Source of the DNA: Trichuris trichiura
Lineage: Eukaryota > Nematoda > Enoplea > Trichinellida > Trichuridae
Direction: 5' to 3'
Assembly (NCBI GenBank): GCA_037903355.1
Contig: JBAJFE010000023.1
Coordinates: 992,001 to 1,056,000 of the forward strand
DNA: 64,000 nucleotides
Part shown: piece after piece, positions 1-11,300 of the stretch
Position numbering within the stretch: position 1 is the first letter of the stretch
How the letters are laid out: every line of letters starts with the position of its first letter
Made by a program: the position numbers and the translations under genes
The notes under the pieces: model-generated
Database searches by the model: none
What the model saw: only the letters and a program-made list of their open reading frames with translations
Told to the model about the DNA's origin: nothing

Positions 1-2424
1 TTACCTACATTCATTTAAGCTGAGCGGTAGTTTGCAGTATCGTTTTTATGAATGATTTTTACGTTCTTGAAATCAGTGAATGCCCCAAAAAACATTTGCT
101 GCCCTTTGTCCATTAACAAGCCATCCTTCTGCATAGCGGTTTCACGTAGTGAAAAGCATAGGGCATTTTCTCAATGTCCGTGGTTACAGTATTGTAGATT
201 TTTTTCATAGCGCGGCGGGGTTAGCTTCAAAAGACTGTTTATGAATGGTAAATATCATATTGTCCCATTCGTAAAAACTCCAAAATAGTTTAGCGGTAGT
301 TTGAAGCTTTCAAAGATGTTCGCGAAAGTATTTCGTTACCTATTGGAAGTAACTTCCATAATTAGGCGTTTTGAATGTTAGAAATTGAAATTTGCGATAA
401 AATCCCCATTTTCGTCCGCAGTTTGCGCGCTCGTTGTTGCCTCGTGTTGAAGAAGAGCAACCGCCTGTTGCCATACAGGCGAGCTCCGCTTTGAAAGTTA
501 GTTAACAACTGTGGTTTTGCTAAGTGCCGCTCGCAAATTCTAGACAGGTTTTATAGCTTGATAATTTTTTTAAATCTAATTAAAACTGCCAATAGCCAAA
601 TCTTATGCCGCGAAAAAAGACAACGTGTCACAACGCAGAAAATGGTCTTGTGCTTGTGCTTGTTACTGCAGCCCTCGATAAGAATAACGAAAATTTGGAT
701 ATTGTCTCTTAAACGCCCCATCGTCTAAGAAATGCAGGTTTCTTTCCGGCATACACGGCTTTAACTTGTTGCGTCTTTACTGGTGGGCATTCCACTCACC
801 AGTTTTTGCTCTTACCCAAATCTAAGCCTAAGGCTAAACCTTATATTTTGGTTTAAGCTTAGGTTGGAGCAGAACAAGATGGCCGGCAAAAGTACAGTAT
901 GACAATGGGGCCCCTGAGAGACAAGATCTGAAAATTTAATTAATCTAACCTGCTTTTCAGCTACTGTAGTTTTCGAAGCTTTAAAGGGCGAAAAACAATC
1001 TAAGCATTGATCCAATGAGCAAGCTGAATTTAAAATAGGCTGCAGGAATTTGTAATATTATATTTCCGCATAATTTGAATTCGCTTCAACGGACCAACTG
1101 CCAATGGTTTCAACGAGATGATTTAAACCCCAGCGCAATGTTGCTGGCTTCAGTTATTGCGAAGAAGAGCAAAAATGTAGGTTGAAACCGCGAAAAAGCT
1201 AATCGGAGATCATCTGTTCAAGACGCGCGCAGTGGTAGTGCTCAGCAGCCGAATTTGCATTACTACGAAACTTTAGGTTACGCGAACGCAGTTATGAAAG
1301 CAGACGGTAATTTTTTTTTGCGTATACCCACTCGCATAATGGTATATACAAATAAGTTCTTTTTTCGTTACCTGATTATCATTTAGTCTACTGTAGAAAT
1401 GCATTGCGTGTGTTAGAGGCTTTTCGGACAAAAAAGTGACCTTGAGCGCTTCTTGCAATGAATAACGGAAGAATTCAGGCATAGCCGTTGCAGTGCTAAC
1501 CCATCCAAGCAATTTGCGAGGGAAAAATAAATATATTATCCATGAAATTCTAATGACCTTGGAAATCAGCGTGAAAAAAGCCTTCCGAAATAGGTTTGCC
1601 TTCAGTTGTCAAACCGTTCGCTGTCATTGCGCGCTCTTGCTTTATTTGGCTCCAACCGCGGATGAAGAAATATCCAATATGCCTGCTTTGTTTAAAGCAA
1701 CTATCCATGCTCCCGTCGATGTAATGAGAAAATAAAATGCAGCTTAAATTAACACTGGAATAATTTTAAGAAAAGAAAGAGATGTTAGGAATGCGAAGAG
1801 TCATTCAACTTATTGTTCAAGATTAATGCAGCTGGTTTTCGTCTGATTTTTCAGCAGACAAAATGTTAAAAAACAAATTATGCCGCCTTCATAAATTCGT
1901 TCAATTATTGCATTTTAGTTCACTTTGGCGAGCCGCAATTCGTCGACCTAAGCGTATACGGGCAACCCTCCGCATACGTAACACGCCGCTAGCATACTGT
2001 TATTGTGCCGCAGGTACAATGTGCTTACTGTACAAATTCTTTAATTATCTTCTTGAGGCAATGAATTGTTTAGTCATAGTTTCGTGACGAATCGATAGCA
2101 CGGCAGGTACGTTTTGTTTTTCATTAGCAAAATACAATACTAAGCCGCGAATCAGCGTAAATAGAGAGGCAATGTTACCAATTTGGATTGCCAACGGTAA
2201 AGCGAAAGTGGATTTCGAAGTTCGACTTACGAAGGCGCTAATTGCGCGTTGAATTAAAACTTTTTTCCCGCAAAGTACGGGAGCGATTGCAAAGTTGAGC
2301 AGATCGAGTTTTTTGCGCGCTTGCCTACTCGTCATACTTTCGTCGGAAAATGCGTTGTGGGAAGTGTACGCGCGTCCTTGTTTTACGTTACGTTTAATTA
2401 AGGTTGCTGTATTGGGCTGTAGCG
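1..2424. other. Non-coding flank upstream of the RPRD1 gene
   Basis: I find no exon with convincing protein similarity and splice sites here on either strand. Open frames are short (under 100 codons), lack flanking splice signals and have no family-like composition. The sequence is moderately AT-rich with T and A runs. One ATTTGCAT octamer is present at 1253-1260. The promoter of the gene starting at 2443 should lie here, but no TATA box or other element can be assigned. Confidence 0.6.
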
Positions 2425-2436
2425 GGTAATTTTCAG
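2425..2436 (+). other. Splice acceptor just before the RPRD1 start codon
   Basis: A TAATTTTCAG acceptor ends at 2436, six bases before the ATG at 2443. Such an acceptor so close to the start fits spliced-leader trans-splicing, as in nematodes. A short upstream 5' UTR exon joined by cis-splicing is the alternative. Confidence 0.55.
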
Positions 2437-2442
2437 GCGAAT

Positions 2443-3543
2443 ATGTCGGTTTTCACGGAGAACAAATTGGGTGTTAGATTCTCTCAGTTGTCCTCTTCGG
2501 TGCAAAGTATCCAAACATTGTCATGTTGGATTATCCATCATCGGCTGCACGACAGAAAAATTGTGGATTTTTGGCTGGAAACGGTTCGATCGGAGAATCG
2601 ATCCAGGCGTATTCTTGACCTTTTCTATTTGGCTAATGAAGTGGTGCAGAATTCAAGGAAAAAGCATCCGGCATACGTGACGTTGTTCGAAGGCGTACTG
2701 GAAGAAGCATTGTACAGCGTTGTAAAATGTTTGAACGCCGAACATCTTAACAAATTGAAAAGGACCTTTGACGTGTGGGAGATGCGCAAAGTTTTCCCTT
2801 TTGACTTCATATCCGGTCTTCGTGCCATTGCCCGCGGCGAAGTTCCTACCAGCAATTGGCTTAGGCGTACCAAAGATTCGAGAAGCTTAAGAAGGTCGGC
2901 TGGTCGTCCAACGGAAAAAGATAGCGGCTACGAAATCCCAACGGACGAAGAGGGCATCAGAAGAGTGTTAGGTGGCGCCCCCTCGGCGGAAGAGATGTTA
3001 GCCATGTTGGAACTGCTTGAAAATTCGCCGTCCGCCGACGCTGAAACTCGGTAGACTTTAAGCTAACAAAAAAGCTTTTAACTAAAAATAAATTCTTTTC
3101 TTTTTTGTTTAGAGAACGAATAGCTAAATTTCCTCCCTATCTGCTCGATTCCGCAAAAATAATGGCTATGGAAGATCCAGAGGAAAGGAACAAAGCACTA
3201 AAAGAGCTACACGAAGCCAAGGTTTTAGTGGACGAATACAATGAACGGTAAATATTGCCTTATCCCGTTTTTTGTTGACTAAACGAATCGCCTTTTAAGC
3301 TTGTCCAAGGAAATGGGCAATCGCGCCGAAATAGCGAGACGGTTAAGGGCATTTACGGAAGAAGTAAGAAGAGTAGCTGAAATTGAAGGGAAGCGACATA
3401 TGAAGATGAGAAAAAATTTGGTAAAAATGGCTAAGGATCGCGAGGAATTGGTTGAGCACTTGCAATCTCTGCCGGAAACAACGTCGGCGGCCAATGGTGA
3501 CCAAGTCAAAATGCCTACCGCCGAGGAACTTTTTAAACGATGA
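2443..3543 (+). CDS. RPRD1-like CTD-interacting domain protein
   Basis: Three exons join cleanly: 2443-3050, 3113-3247 and 3300-3543 (328 aa; human RPRD1A/B are about the same length). The N-terminal ~135 residues are a CID fold: FTENKLGVRFSQLSSSVQSI, then a WxIHHR motif, FYLANEVVQNS, and a later KRTFDVWEMRKVFP helix. The C-terminal half is a charged coiled coil that ends in the family-like EELVEHLQSLPE. Known role of the family: a nuclear protein that binds the phosphorylated C-terminal domain of RNA polymerase II and helps recruit CTD phosphatase activity. Introns are 62 and 52 nt. I chose the ATG at 2443 because it aligns with the family start and follows an acceptor at 2436; an in-frame ATG at 2404 lies before that acceptor. 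An AATAAA follows 100 nt after the stop. Assignment to RPRD1 rather than RPRD2 rests on length and the C-terminus. Confidence 0.93.
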
Positions 3544-3642
3544 TGGTTATTTAAATTTCAATTGTACTGTAGTGATTTTCAGGCGTTCCGGCTGCTCGGC
3601 AACTAAGGAACGCGCTTATTCTAAAAATCTCGTCCTTGTTTT

Positions 3643-3648
3643 AATAAA
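3643..3648 (+). terminator. AATAAA polyadenylation signal of RPRD1
   Basis: AATAAA lies about 100 nt after the stop codon at 3543 in a T-rich context, matching a short 3' UTR. Confidence 0.6.
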
Positions 3649-3661
3649 TAAACGTAAGTAA

Positions 3662-4389
3662 ACGAAAAGAATGACCAACCAGTAGTCAACTAATACCTAA
3701 AATGTTTTTTTTGCGTAAAATTGCGCCTAACCAGTTTGAACGACAGCAAAAACCGAATATTTTACAAAACAGTTTCGAGAACTTGATTATCAGTATTGAT
3801 TTACAGTAAGCAACAATGAGCTGTGACATAGCATTCGGAAAGCGAAATTTCTGGTTGCTTAAAGCGGCAAATACGCACACTAGCCATTGAGCCTTTTCGG
3901 GTTGCGCACACGTTCTCCTCTTTTTATGAACGCTGTCCGCTAAATTATTGCAACTGCGTTGGACGATCGCTAGGAAGCATACTTCAGGCAACAAAATGAC
4001 CGTTGTATTTTAGCGCTAGCAAGAAAAAGAACAACAAAAAGCATTTTTGAGCGAATAATTTTGGATTGGAGCGCGGTTAATCTTACTACAGTACTAATGA
4101 ACTTGAATACACTTTAGTAGTTTTATATATATTTTTTATTAGTGTTTTTTTAACGATTTTTAAATTGTTTCCTCGCGGAATATAGCAAATAAGAGTTAAA
4201 ACTTTGTGAATTGAGGCTACGCGAAAAGCTTGTTGCCCCTTGTGGTTTTTTCAATTTGTTTTCCGCGTTCGAGATTCACCTTCGAAGTAACGACGGTTGA
4301 TTAGACAGAGTATGTAAATTTATTTTTGATTGTTCTTTGGTTATATTTTTTTTTGGCGGCAGCCGTCGTTGCTACAGGTAACCTACTTT
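3662..4389. other. Intergenic stretch
   Basis: No exon recognised. AT-rich DNA with long T runs around 4120-4160 and 4345-4356. Confidence 0.55.
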
Positions 4390-4746
4390 TCAATTGAGTT
4401 GTTGTAGTTTCGTTGTTGGCTCGTCCGGTCGTCGTCCGCTGTGTTTGAAAACGTTACGTGCCAGCGCTTGGCCGACTTTCCGCTTGACGTTGCCTGTTGA
4501 TTGCATATTTGCAGGCTTAGCAGTCGGCCTTATTCGCCAGCTTTCGTCCATTCGAATTCCTTGTGCCAACACGTTACGATTCCGCTGTGGTCGTTCAGCT
4601 TTAAACGGTACGTTCATGCTTTGTCCTTTCGCCTCGCGAAGTAGAGACCTTGCTTGGGCTAGTTTTTCCTTTCCTTTGTTTACTTTACTTTCCCTTGGGT
4701 TGGTAAGGTCGGCTTCGGTCGCTTGGCGCCGAGCCGAGTTAAAGGT
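4390..4746 (-). CDS. Candidate last exon of an unknown basic protein
   Basis: On the minus strand a frame of 118 codons runs from a GGTTAAG acceptor (exon would begin at 4746) to a TAA at 4390. The product is highly charged and basic, with ARRQATEADL near the start, a KVNKGKEKLAQARSLLREAK stretch and a Lys/Arg-rich tail. This composition looks more like a real protein than the hydrophobic Ser/Cys-rich frame on the opposite strand. An in-frame ATG occurs at 4617, but the open frame extends well upstream of it, which suggests upstream exons around 4.8-5.2 kb; I could not join them in phase. I do not recognise the family. If real, the gene is head-to-head with prolyl oligopeptidase at 5338 and would share its promoter region. 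Confidence 0.3.
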   Translation of the reverse strand, partial: TFNSARRQATEADLTNPRESKVNKGKEKLAQARSLLREAKGQSMNVPFKAERPQRNRNVLAQGIRMDESWRIRPTAKPANMQSTGNVKRKVGQALARNVFKHSGRRPDEPTTKLQQLN

Positions 4747-5311
4747 CTTAACCGTTCAGAGTTACGGTTGTTAAGCGACTAAGTCTATTCCTACTCCTAC
4801 AGTTGTAAAGACTAAAACTCTACAACAGTGACTGCCTCTGCTGCGCCTAGACGGCTGCGCGACTTTTTGTCTAGACATCCTTATCTCAAAGTTGTCTGGG
4901 CGCATTGAACTCAGCACGGTTTGGCCGTACCCTTTTGATCGTACTTTGCACAACTCGCAGCCAACAGCGCTTTTTCTTAAATCCCATTGAAATAATAGGC
5001 AGTCGTCAGGTTGTCGTGACAATTATTATCAGTTGACCTTTAGGTACTATCCCTGAACCTGAGCATCACTTTGCGGGAAAGTGCAGTTGAATTTTCGGCC
5101 GGTGAGAAACAACCACAGAATGTCCTCATTTAGGCTATTTTTTTAAAAAAAATAATTTCTATAAATTGGCAAAATGCCCATTTTAAACCCTGAGAAAGCA
5201 TTGTAGTTGTAGGGCCATTTGTGAATGCTGCAACTGGCTGGTCGCTTGTTTGCATTTAAATTTAAAGTTTTTCCTTTTTCGCATTCCTACTCCCGAGGTC
5301 AACGTTCTTTT

Positions 5312-5323
5312 TTGTCCTTTTAG
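5312..5323 (+). other. Splice acceptor just before the prolyl oligopeptidase start
   Basis: TTGTCCTTTTAG ends at 5323, 14 bases before the ATG at 5338. It is a candidate spliced-leader acceptor or the acceptor of a 5' UTR intron. Confidence 0.5.
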
Positions 5324-5337
5324 TTTCCTTTTGAAAA

Positions 5338-8300
5338 ATGAGCTCCGACAAGTTGACGTACCCGGTTGCGCGTAGGGACGAAAAAATTTCCGACGACTTC
5401 CACGGAATTACGGTAAGTCTTCTTCTTTAAGTTGCTTTGCCGTAAAAGGGAAAAATCCTATCAAAAATACGCCTAGCTATTTGCACGGGCAAAATAGGCA
5501 ATTACTTTTGCGCTGCTTGTAAACGCGGCATTTAACATGCGAATTCAGGTCAAAGCGACACAAGGAAATACAGTACACAATTTTAGTATGCAGGTTACTA
5601 CATCTATTTAAAATGCCGCGCGCCCGCCAAGATAACGTCGTATATCAATGCTCGGTTGCATTTTCCAACTTAGGCAATGCTCATTTCAGATTAAGGACCC
5701 GTACAGATGGTTGGAGGATTCGAAAAGCGAGGAGACAAAGAACTACGTTCAAGAATTGAACAAAGTGAGCTTCAGCTATTTGGAACAGTATCCGTACAGA
5801 GATTCGATTAAGCAGAGGTACAACCGCTCGGCTTTGTCTCGTCTTTTGCTTTTGCGTTGGTTGCACGTTTTTTCTACAGGTTGAATGAGATCGAAGATTA
5901 CGAAAAGGTCGGCGTCTACAGCAAGGAGGGAAAGCGTTACTTTTACAAGATGAATAAAGGCTTGCAAAATCAAAGGTTCGCGCGCGCGCGCGCACCCATT
6001 GTTGTTCTGTGGTTGTGATGATATGTTTTTTTTCAGCGTTTTGTACATGACCGAAGATTGGAAGGTTCCGGGCACGCCCTTTTTGGATCCGAACGCTTTG
6101 GCTCCGGATGGAACGATCGCGAACAGACTGCTCTCCTTTTCCAGAGACGGAAGCATTCTGGCGTACGGTATGTCGGAAAACGGTTCGGACGTTATCAATG
6201 TGCAGGTACAACAACGGACGCAAACGTCTTTTACCTTTGGCGGGAAACTTGCTTTTCTTTGTTTTCCTTTTTCCAGTTTAAAATGGTGGAAGACGGCAAA
6301 ATTCTGGAGGACACGTTGGAAAACTTGCTATACACAACCGTAGCGTGGGAACCGTTTGGCCGAGGCGTTTTCTACACGGTAGCCTACGTCATTACGATCC
6401 CGCAGCCTTTTTTTTAAAAAAAATAGATATTTACAGATGTATCCGGACGATCGAAGCGTTCCGGCCGATTGCTTTGCCAACAAGGGCGAGTATCACTCGG
6501 TTTACTATCACACTTTGGGTACACCGCAGCGAAACGACGTACTGTGCTTTGACGTACCTGAAGATCCGGACGCTTTGATGTAGCTAATTTGCATATATAT
6601 ATATATTCGCATTTCCAAAATGCCCGCCGCGACTCCATTGCAGAGAGGTGGAGGTTTCCGAAGATGGCGAGCTGCTTATATGCACGGTGACGAAGGGGTG
6701 CGCGTCGAAAAACCAAATTTTTTACGGTCGTTTGTCCCAGTGCCGAGATAGCCCAGGTACTGGCCCAAAACTAATCTCATCCGCTCTCCCCTTGTTTTTT
6801 CAAAGTTTTTTTTTCTCCCAACAGGGTCGGTCAGAGTACTGCCTTTGTTCACAGAGTTGGACGGAAAGTATGAGGTAGGGGGCGCGCGTATTGACCGCCC
6901 GTCTTTTTTTGTTGAAAGTTCTGTATTTGTTTTCCTAACAGAAATCAAGTTAGTCTCTTTACAGTATGGTTTGAAATTGTTTTCGGTTGCTTTTGTTGTT
7001 CGCGCGGGCAAATTTGCCGTTTCTAGTTTTGCGGCGTCTACAAGAACAAGCTGTTGTTCGTCGTTACGGTCGATTCTCCGAAGGGTCGATTGGTTCTGGT
7101 CAATGCTGCTCACCCGTCAAAGGTTATTATTTGTTGTCGACGAGTTCGTAGGCGTCCTAATGGGATGGATGGTTTCAGGAGAATTTCACGATTCTGTTGG
7201 CGGAGGAAAGAAAGATGGTGTTGAAATGGGCCAAAATAATAAACAGTGAATACGTATTCGTCTGCTACTTACGCGGGACGCATGTAGGCGCAACCTATGA
7301 CATGCGGTCTTATTCATTTTTAAAATTTTCTTTCCTTCAGCATATCGTTCAAGTGTTTCAGATGGAAGGTATGGTCTTCATGTCGTGTCTGTTACTGCCT
7401 CAGTGTACGGTTGTCGGTTTCACTGGCAAATCCTACGAGAGCGAGGTATTTGCATGAAATTTGCATAACTTTAAAAAGTCGTCCGTTTTTTTTTCAGGTG
7501 TTTCTAAAGTACACTTCCTTTCTGAACGCCGGTGTTATCCTTCATTACGACTTGAGCAAACCTAAGTTCTTCTGGTCCACCACTGTTAGTTTTTGCCAGT
7601 AATTTTTTGCTAGGTGCTCCCTGTTCAATTGAACCTTTTCAGGAGGTCCATCGTAGCGAATCCATTCAAATTCCGCCGGGTGAATTCGAAGTCACCCGTC
7701 AGTTGTGCACCAGCTGGGATGGGGCGGAAATTCCCTTAACGATAATTGAAAGCGCGGTAGGACGGACCTCTGTCCATCCGTTCTTCAAGTCGATCAATCC
7801 GTTTGCAGAAGGCGGCATCCAGTGAGCGGCGTCAAATGGCACCGGCTATTCTTTACGGTTACGGCGGTTTCGGGATCAGCATGTTGCCCAACTTTAACAC
7901 ACTCCGTTTGGCTTTTGTTAAGGGATTCGAAGGGGTATTCGCGGTGGCCAATGTTCGCGGAGGAGGGTAAGTATCCTTCGAACGCCATCTTATCTTTTAC
8001 CATTAGCAGAACGTACTTGCTTATACTTTTCGCGTACGGTATGTCGCCCCTACGCAGCGCTGCTGCGAAACTCGAATCCTTTAGGCACGAAAGGCACGTA
8101 GGGTAAACACTTTTTGCCCAACGTAGCCCTTTTTTCGACGTAATTGCGCGTGGGGTTCAAACGTTTGGATAATCAAATTAGGGGTAGACTGTAGGTTTAT
8201 GACTAAACTATTACCGTGTTCAAATGGATAAATGCAAATTTTTTTTTCAAGCGAAGCTCTGCGCCAAGTCAATTTTTGCGCTTTGTTTGTTTTCTGCCTT

Positions 8301-11300
8301 CTTTTTCGAATTCGCGTAGGTCCCAAACCGAGACTGCGTATGCTAGTCAATATTTGCAAGCTTAAAAGGCTCCTTATCAGCCGCTAAGGCTGAAGGGAGT
8401 ATGCCATTGATGATGCGCAGATACAGTTAGCGTTCAAAATTTTGAATTTGTGTTGAAGATGTAATGCCTTCGTACGGGACCAAATAATTTCATATTTTGG
8501 CTTCCTTTTTGTACGGATTTTCTTTGTCCCGTTGAAAAAGAACTTTTACTAATAAACTGTCCGTAGCTTTCGGGTCCGAATTTGACCCGTCATCAGCGGT
8601 CTAAGGATTGACGTTGTGGTTCTTTTCTCTTTGTCTGTCAGCACTTCGAGCAGGTTACAATATTCGTCCATATTTCATTTATTTCCGCTCCTTTATCTCG
8701 ATTGTAGGGTGTGTTGTTTCTAATATACAGAGCTTCCTTAATTTTTCGTAAGCGTGCATTCTTTTCATAACATAAAACTTTTGCGCCCAGGCTTAGATTG
8801 CAATGTGATGCGTGTTCCACAACAGCCGAGGCTAGTATTGCCTTCTCCATGGTGATCCTTGGGTCTGATATTGGTCTTCCACGTTGTCTTGTGTGGTTGT
8901 TGCCGTTGCTGAGAATGTTTTTAGCGTTGTTATAAGTGGTTAACCCCTTTATGTGTTCATTGAATCTGTGTTCGAGGGTGTTGCCCGTTTCCCCAATGTA
9001 CGCTCCTGAGCAGGGACATTCGATTGCGTAGACTAATCCTGTCCTTTTGTTTTCTGGGATTTTCGTTTTGTCCCTTCCGGAGAATTGTCCTGAGGTTGAA
9101 GAAGTCTTTGAAAATGACTCGGAACCCTAACCGTTTTCCTAACTGGACAATCTTTTCTCCTAGTCCTGCCACATAGGGGATAACTAAGCGTATATCAGGC
9201 AAATTACTTAGTTGCCGTGATTCCTGGTTGCGCAGCTTTTGCTTGAATACTTGGTCAATAAAAGATTTCGGGTAGTCATTTTTGTAGAATGTTTTTCTAA
9301 TGTAGTTGAATTCCGATCGGAGAAATTCTGGATCACATAAATTGATTGCTCTGTTAATCATTCCCGAGAGGATTCCGCGCATTACTGAGCGTGGATGGTG
9401 CGATGAGAAATTAAGATATTGGTCAGTGTGTGTTGGTTTTCTGTAAACTCTGGTTTTTAGTCCTTGATTAGTGCGAATAATCAGTGTGTCAAGGAAGGGG
9501 AGGGTTCGGTTTGATTCTTTCTCCATTGTAAAAACGATTTGATTGGGGCATACGCTGTTAAGAAATTCTAGAAACTGTTCTTCCTTTCCATTTTTGATAA
9601 TTACGAAGATGTCATCTACGTATCTTTTGAATAGTCGTGGGGCTATTTGCCTATCTACCGTTTTCAACATTTGCCTTTCAAAACTCTCCATGAATATTTC
9701 GGCCGGGATAGGAGATAGTGGGTTGCCCATAGGGACACCGTTAGATTGTTTGTAGAACTTATTATCAAACATGAAGTAAATTGCTTTCTTGCATACAGAA
9801 TGATACCAACTTGACAATGTGGAAAGGATTTAACTTGGTTCTGGTGAACAAATTTGTGTCTGTATTGAGGAGATTGTATAGTGTATCGAGAGTTTTCGAA
9901 ATCGGAATGCTAGGGAATAAATCTTTTACATCGTAGCTAACTAAGATTTCGTCCGGTTCTAGATGGTATTTTCGTATTTCGTTGACGAAGGTGTTACTAT
10001 TTTTAACGAAGGACGGTTCTTTGCCAGTTAGTGGTTTGATCACCTTTTTCAAATATCGGCTGAGCTCACTTGTGGTGCTGTTAATTGTGGAAACTATTGG
10101 TCTTAGTGGGACCTCCGGTTTGTGCACTTTAGGCAGGCCGTAGAGCTGAGGGGGTCTGTAATTTGATGTGAACCTAAGATGCTTCGCTATCTTGATGATT
10201 TCTGGTTCCTTGGTTTCTGCGCCGTATGTCATGAGAAGGGAACGAAAATTCTTCCGTGACAATTCTGTAGGGTCATTGGGCAAAGGTGTATAACTGTCGG
10301 TGTTCAAGATAGTCATCATTTTTTCGTTGTAGGTGATTCTGTCGAGTAGGACAATTCTATTGCCTTTATCTGCTTTAGTTATAATTCTATCAGGCTGCCT
10401 TTTAAGTCGATTTAAGCAGTTGACCTCATATCGGCTTAAGTTTGGGGTGGTGTTGAAGAGGTGATCTAGGATTAACGTAGATAAATCCCGCTTGATCCGC
10501 GTGGCTTTCTGTGGATCAACTGAAGATAGGCTATCTTCAACTGAAGCAATGATGTCAAGAAAGGGTGGCTGTTTAGGAGTTGGTGCAAAGTTCAGTCCTT
10601 TTCTCAGGATAGTTTTTTCACTTTCGTTTAGAGGTAAGGAGCTGAGATTTATTACCTTTGTGTTTATGTCTGAACCACTGGTTCTTTGCGGAGGATTTCT
10701 GTAGGAGTTTCGAGTAGTCGTCGGGAATCTGACCTGAAGGCTTTCAAATTTTCTTTTTAGCACTTGTTTGTGCGATATGCAAACTGTTTTTTTGGCGAAG
10801 TCCACATGCCTGATTAAGACTTCGTAAATTGTATAATGTAACCGGCTTCTGAGGAAATCCAACTTGCTATTATAGTCTGCTCGGAGATTCGCTAATGTGT
10901 ATTTGTGTTGTTAAAAATTGCGACCGATGTAATTTTTGTTATCGGTTCTTAGCGAGTTTGGGTCGAAATGGCACGACGACGGTAAATTGACGAAGAAGCA
11001 AAATGTTTTTCATGATTTTTTGGCGGCGGCTCGTTGTCTATGCAACCAAGGATACACTTGCCCGGAGAAGTGACTTATTTTTTTTTTGGCCGACTTGTCG
11101 AATGCTGTATTTGTACTATTTTTAGGCTTTGTATTATGGGTGGTTCGAATGGCGGTCTTCTGGTCGCAACATGTGCCAATCAGCATCCCGACATGTTTCG
11201 TTGCGTTATCAGTCAAGTCGGGTAGTTAAAATTGTTTTTTTTTATTTATTACGCGGCATTTGTCCCGCCTGATCTTTTCGTTGTTTTTCAGTCTTTTTGA

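Larger units (their letters stand above)
8540..10930 (-). mobile_element. Penelope-like retroelement in a PREP intron, antisense
   Basis: A reverse transcriptase plus GIY-YIG endonuclease gene lies on the minus strand inside the 14th intron of PREP. The order is N-terminal region and RT fingers, RT palm, GIY-YIG nuclease, then a short 3' region with a hammerhead-like motif. This is the order in endonuclease-bearing Penelope-like elements. The coding region is broken by two single-base frameshifts, near 9795 and near 9070, so this copy is probably dead unless they are sequence errors. Less than 100 bp separates the 5' end of the coding part from the host exon at 10953, so the element looks 5'-truncated. 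Exact element ends and a target-site duplication could not be placed by eye; the limits given are approximate. Confidence 0.88.

Noticed and set aside
4394..4774. A 126-codon plus-strand frame beginning MSCCSFVVGSS
   Set aside because: It is antisense to a more protein-like minus-strand frame, is Ser/Arg/Leu-rich in the manner of a shadow frame, and has no splice signals or family likeness.
7284..7404. Alternative PREP introns of 34-35 nt (GTCTTATT...CTTCAG and GTATGG...CTCAG)
   Set aside because: Using the 57-nt intron 7284-7340 and reading exon 7341-7445 straight through restores the exact family length and phase; the tiny introns would not.
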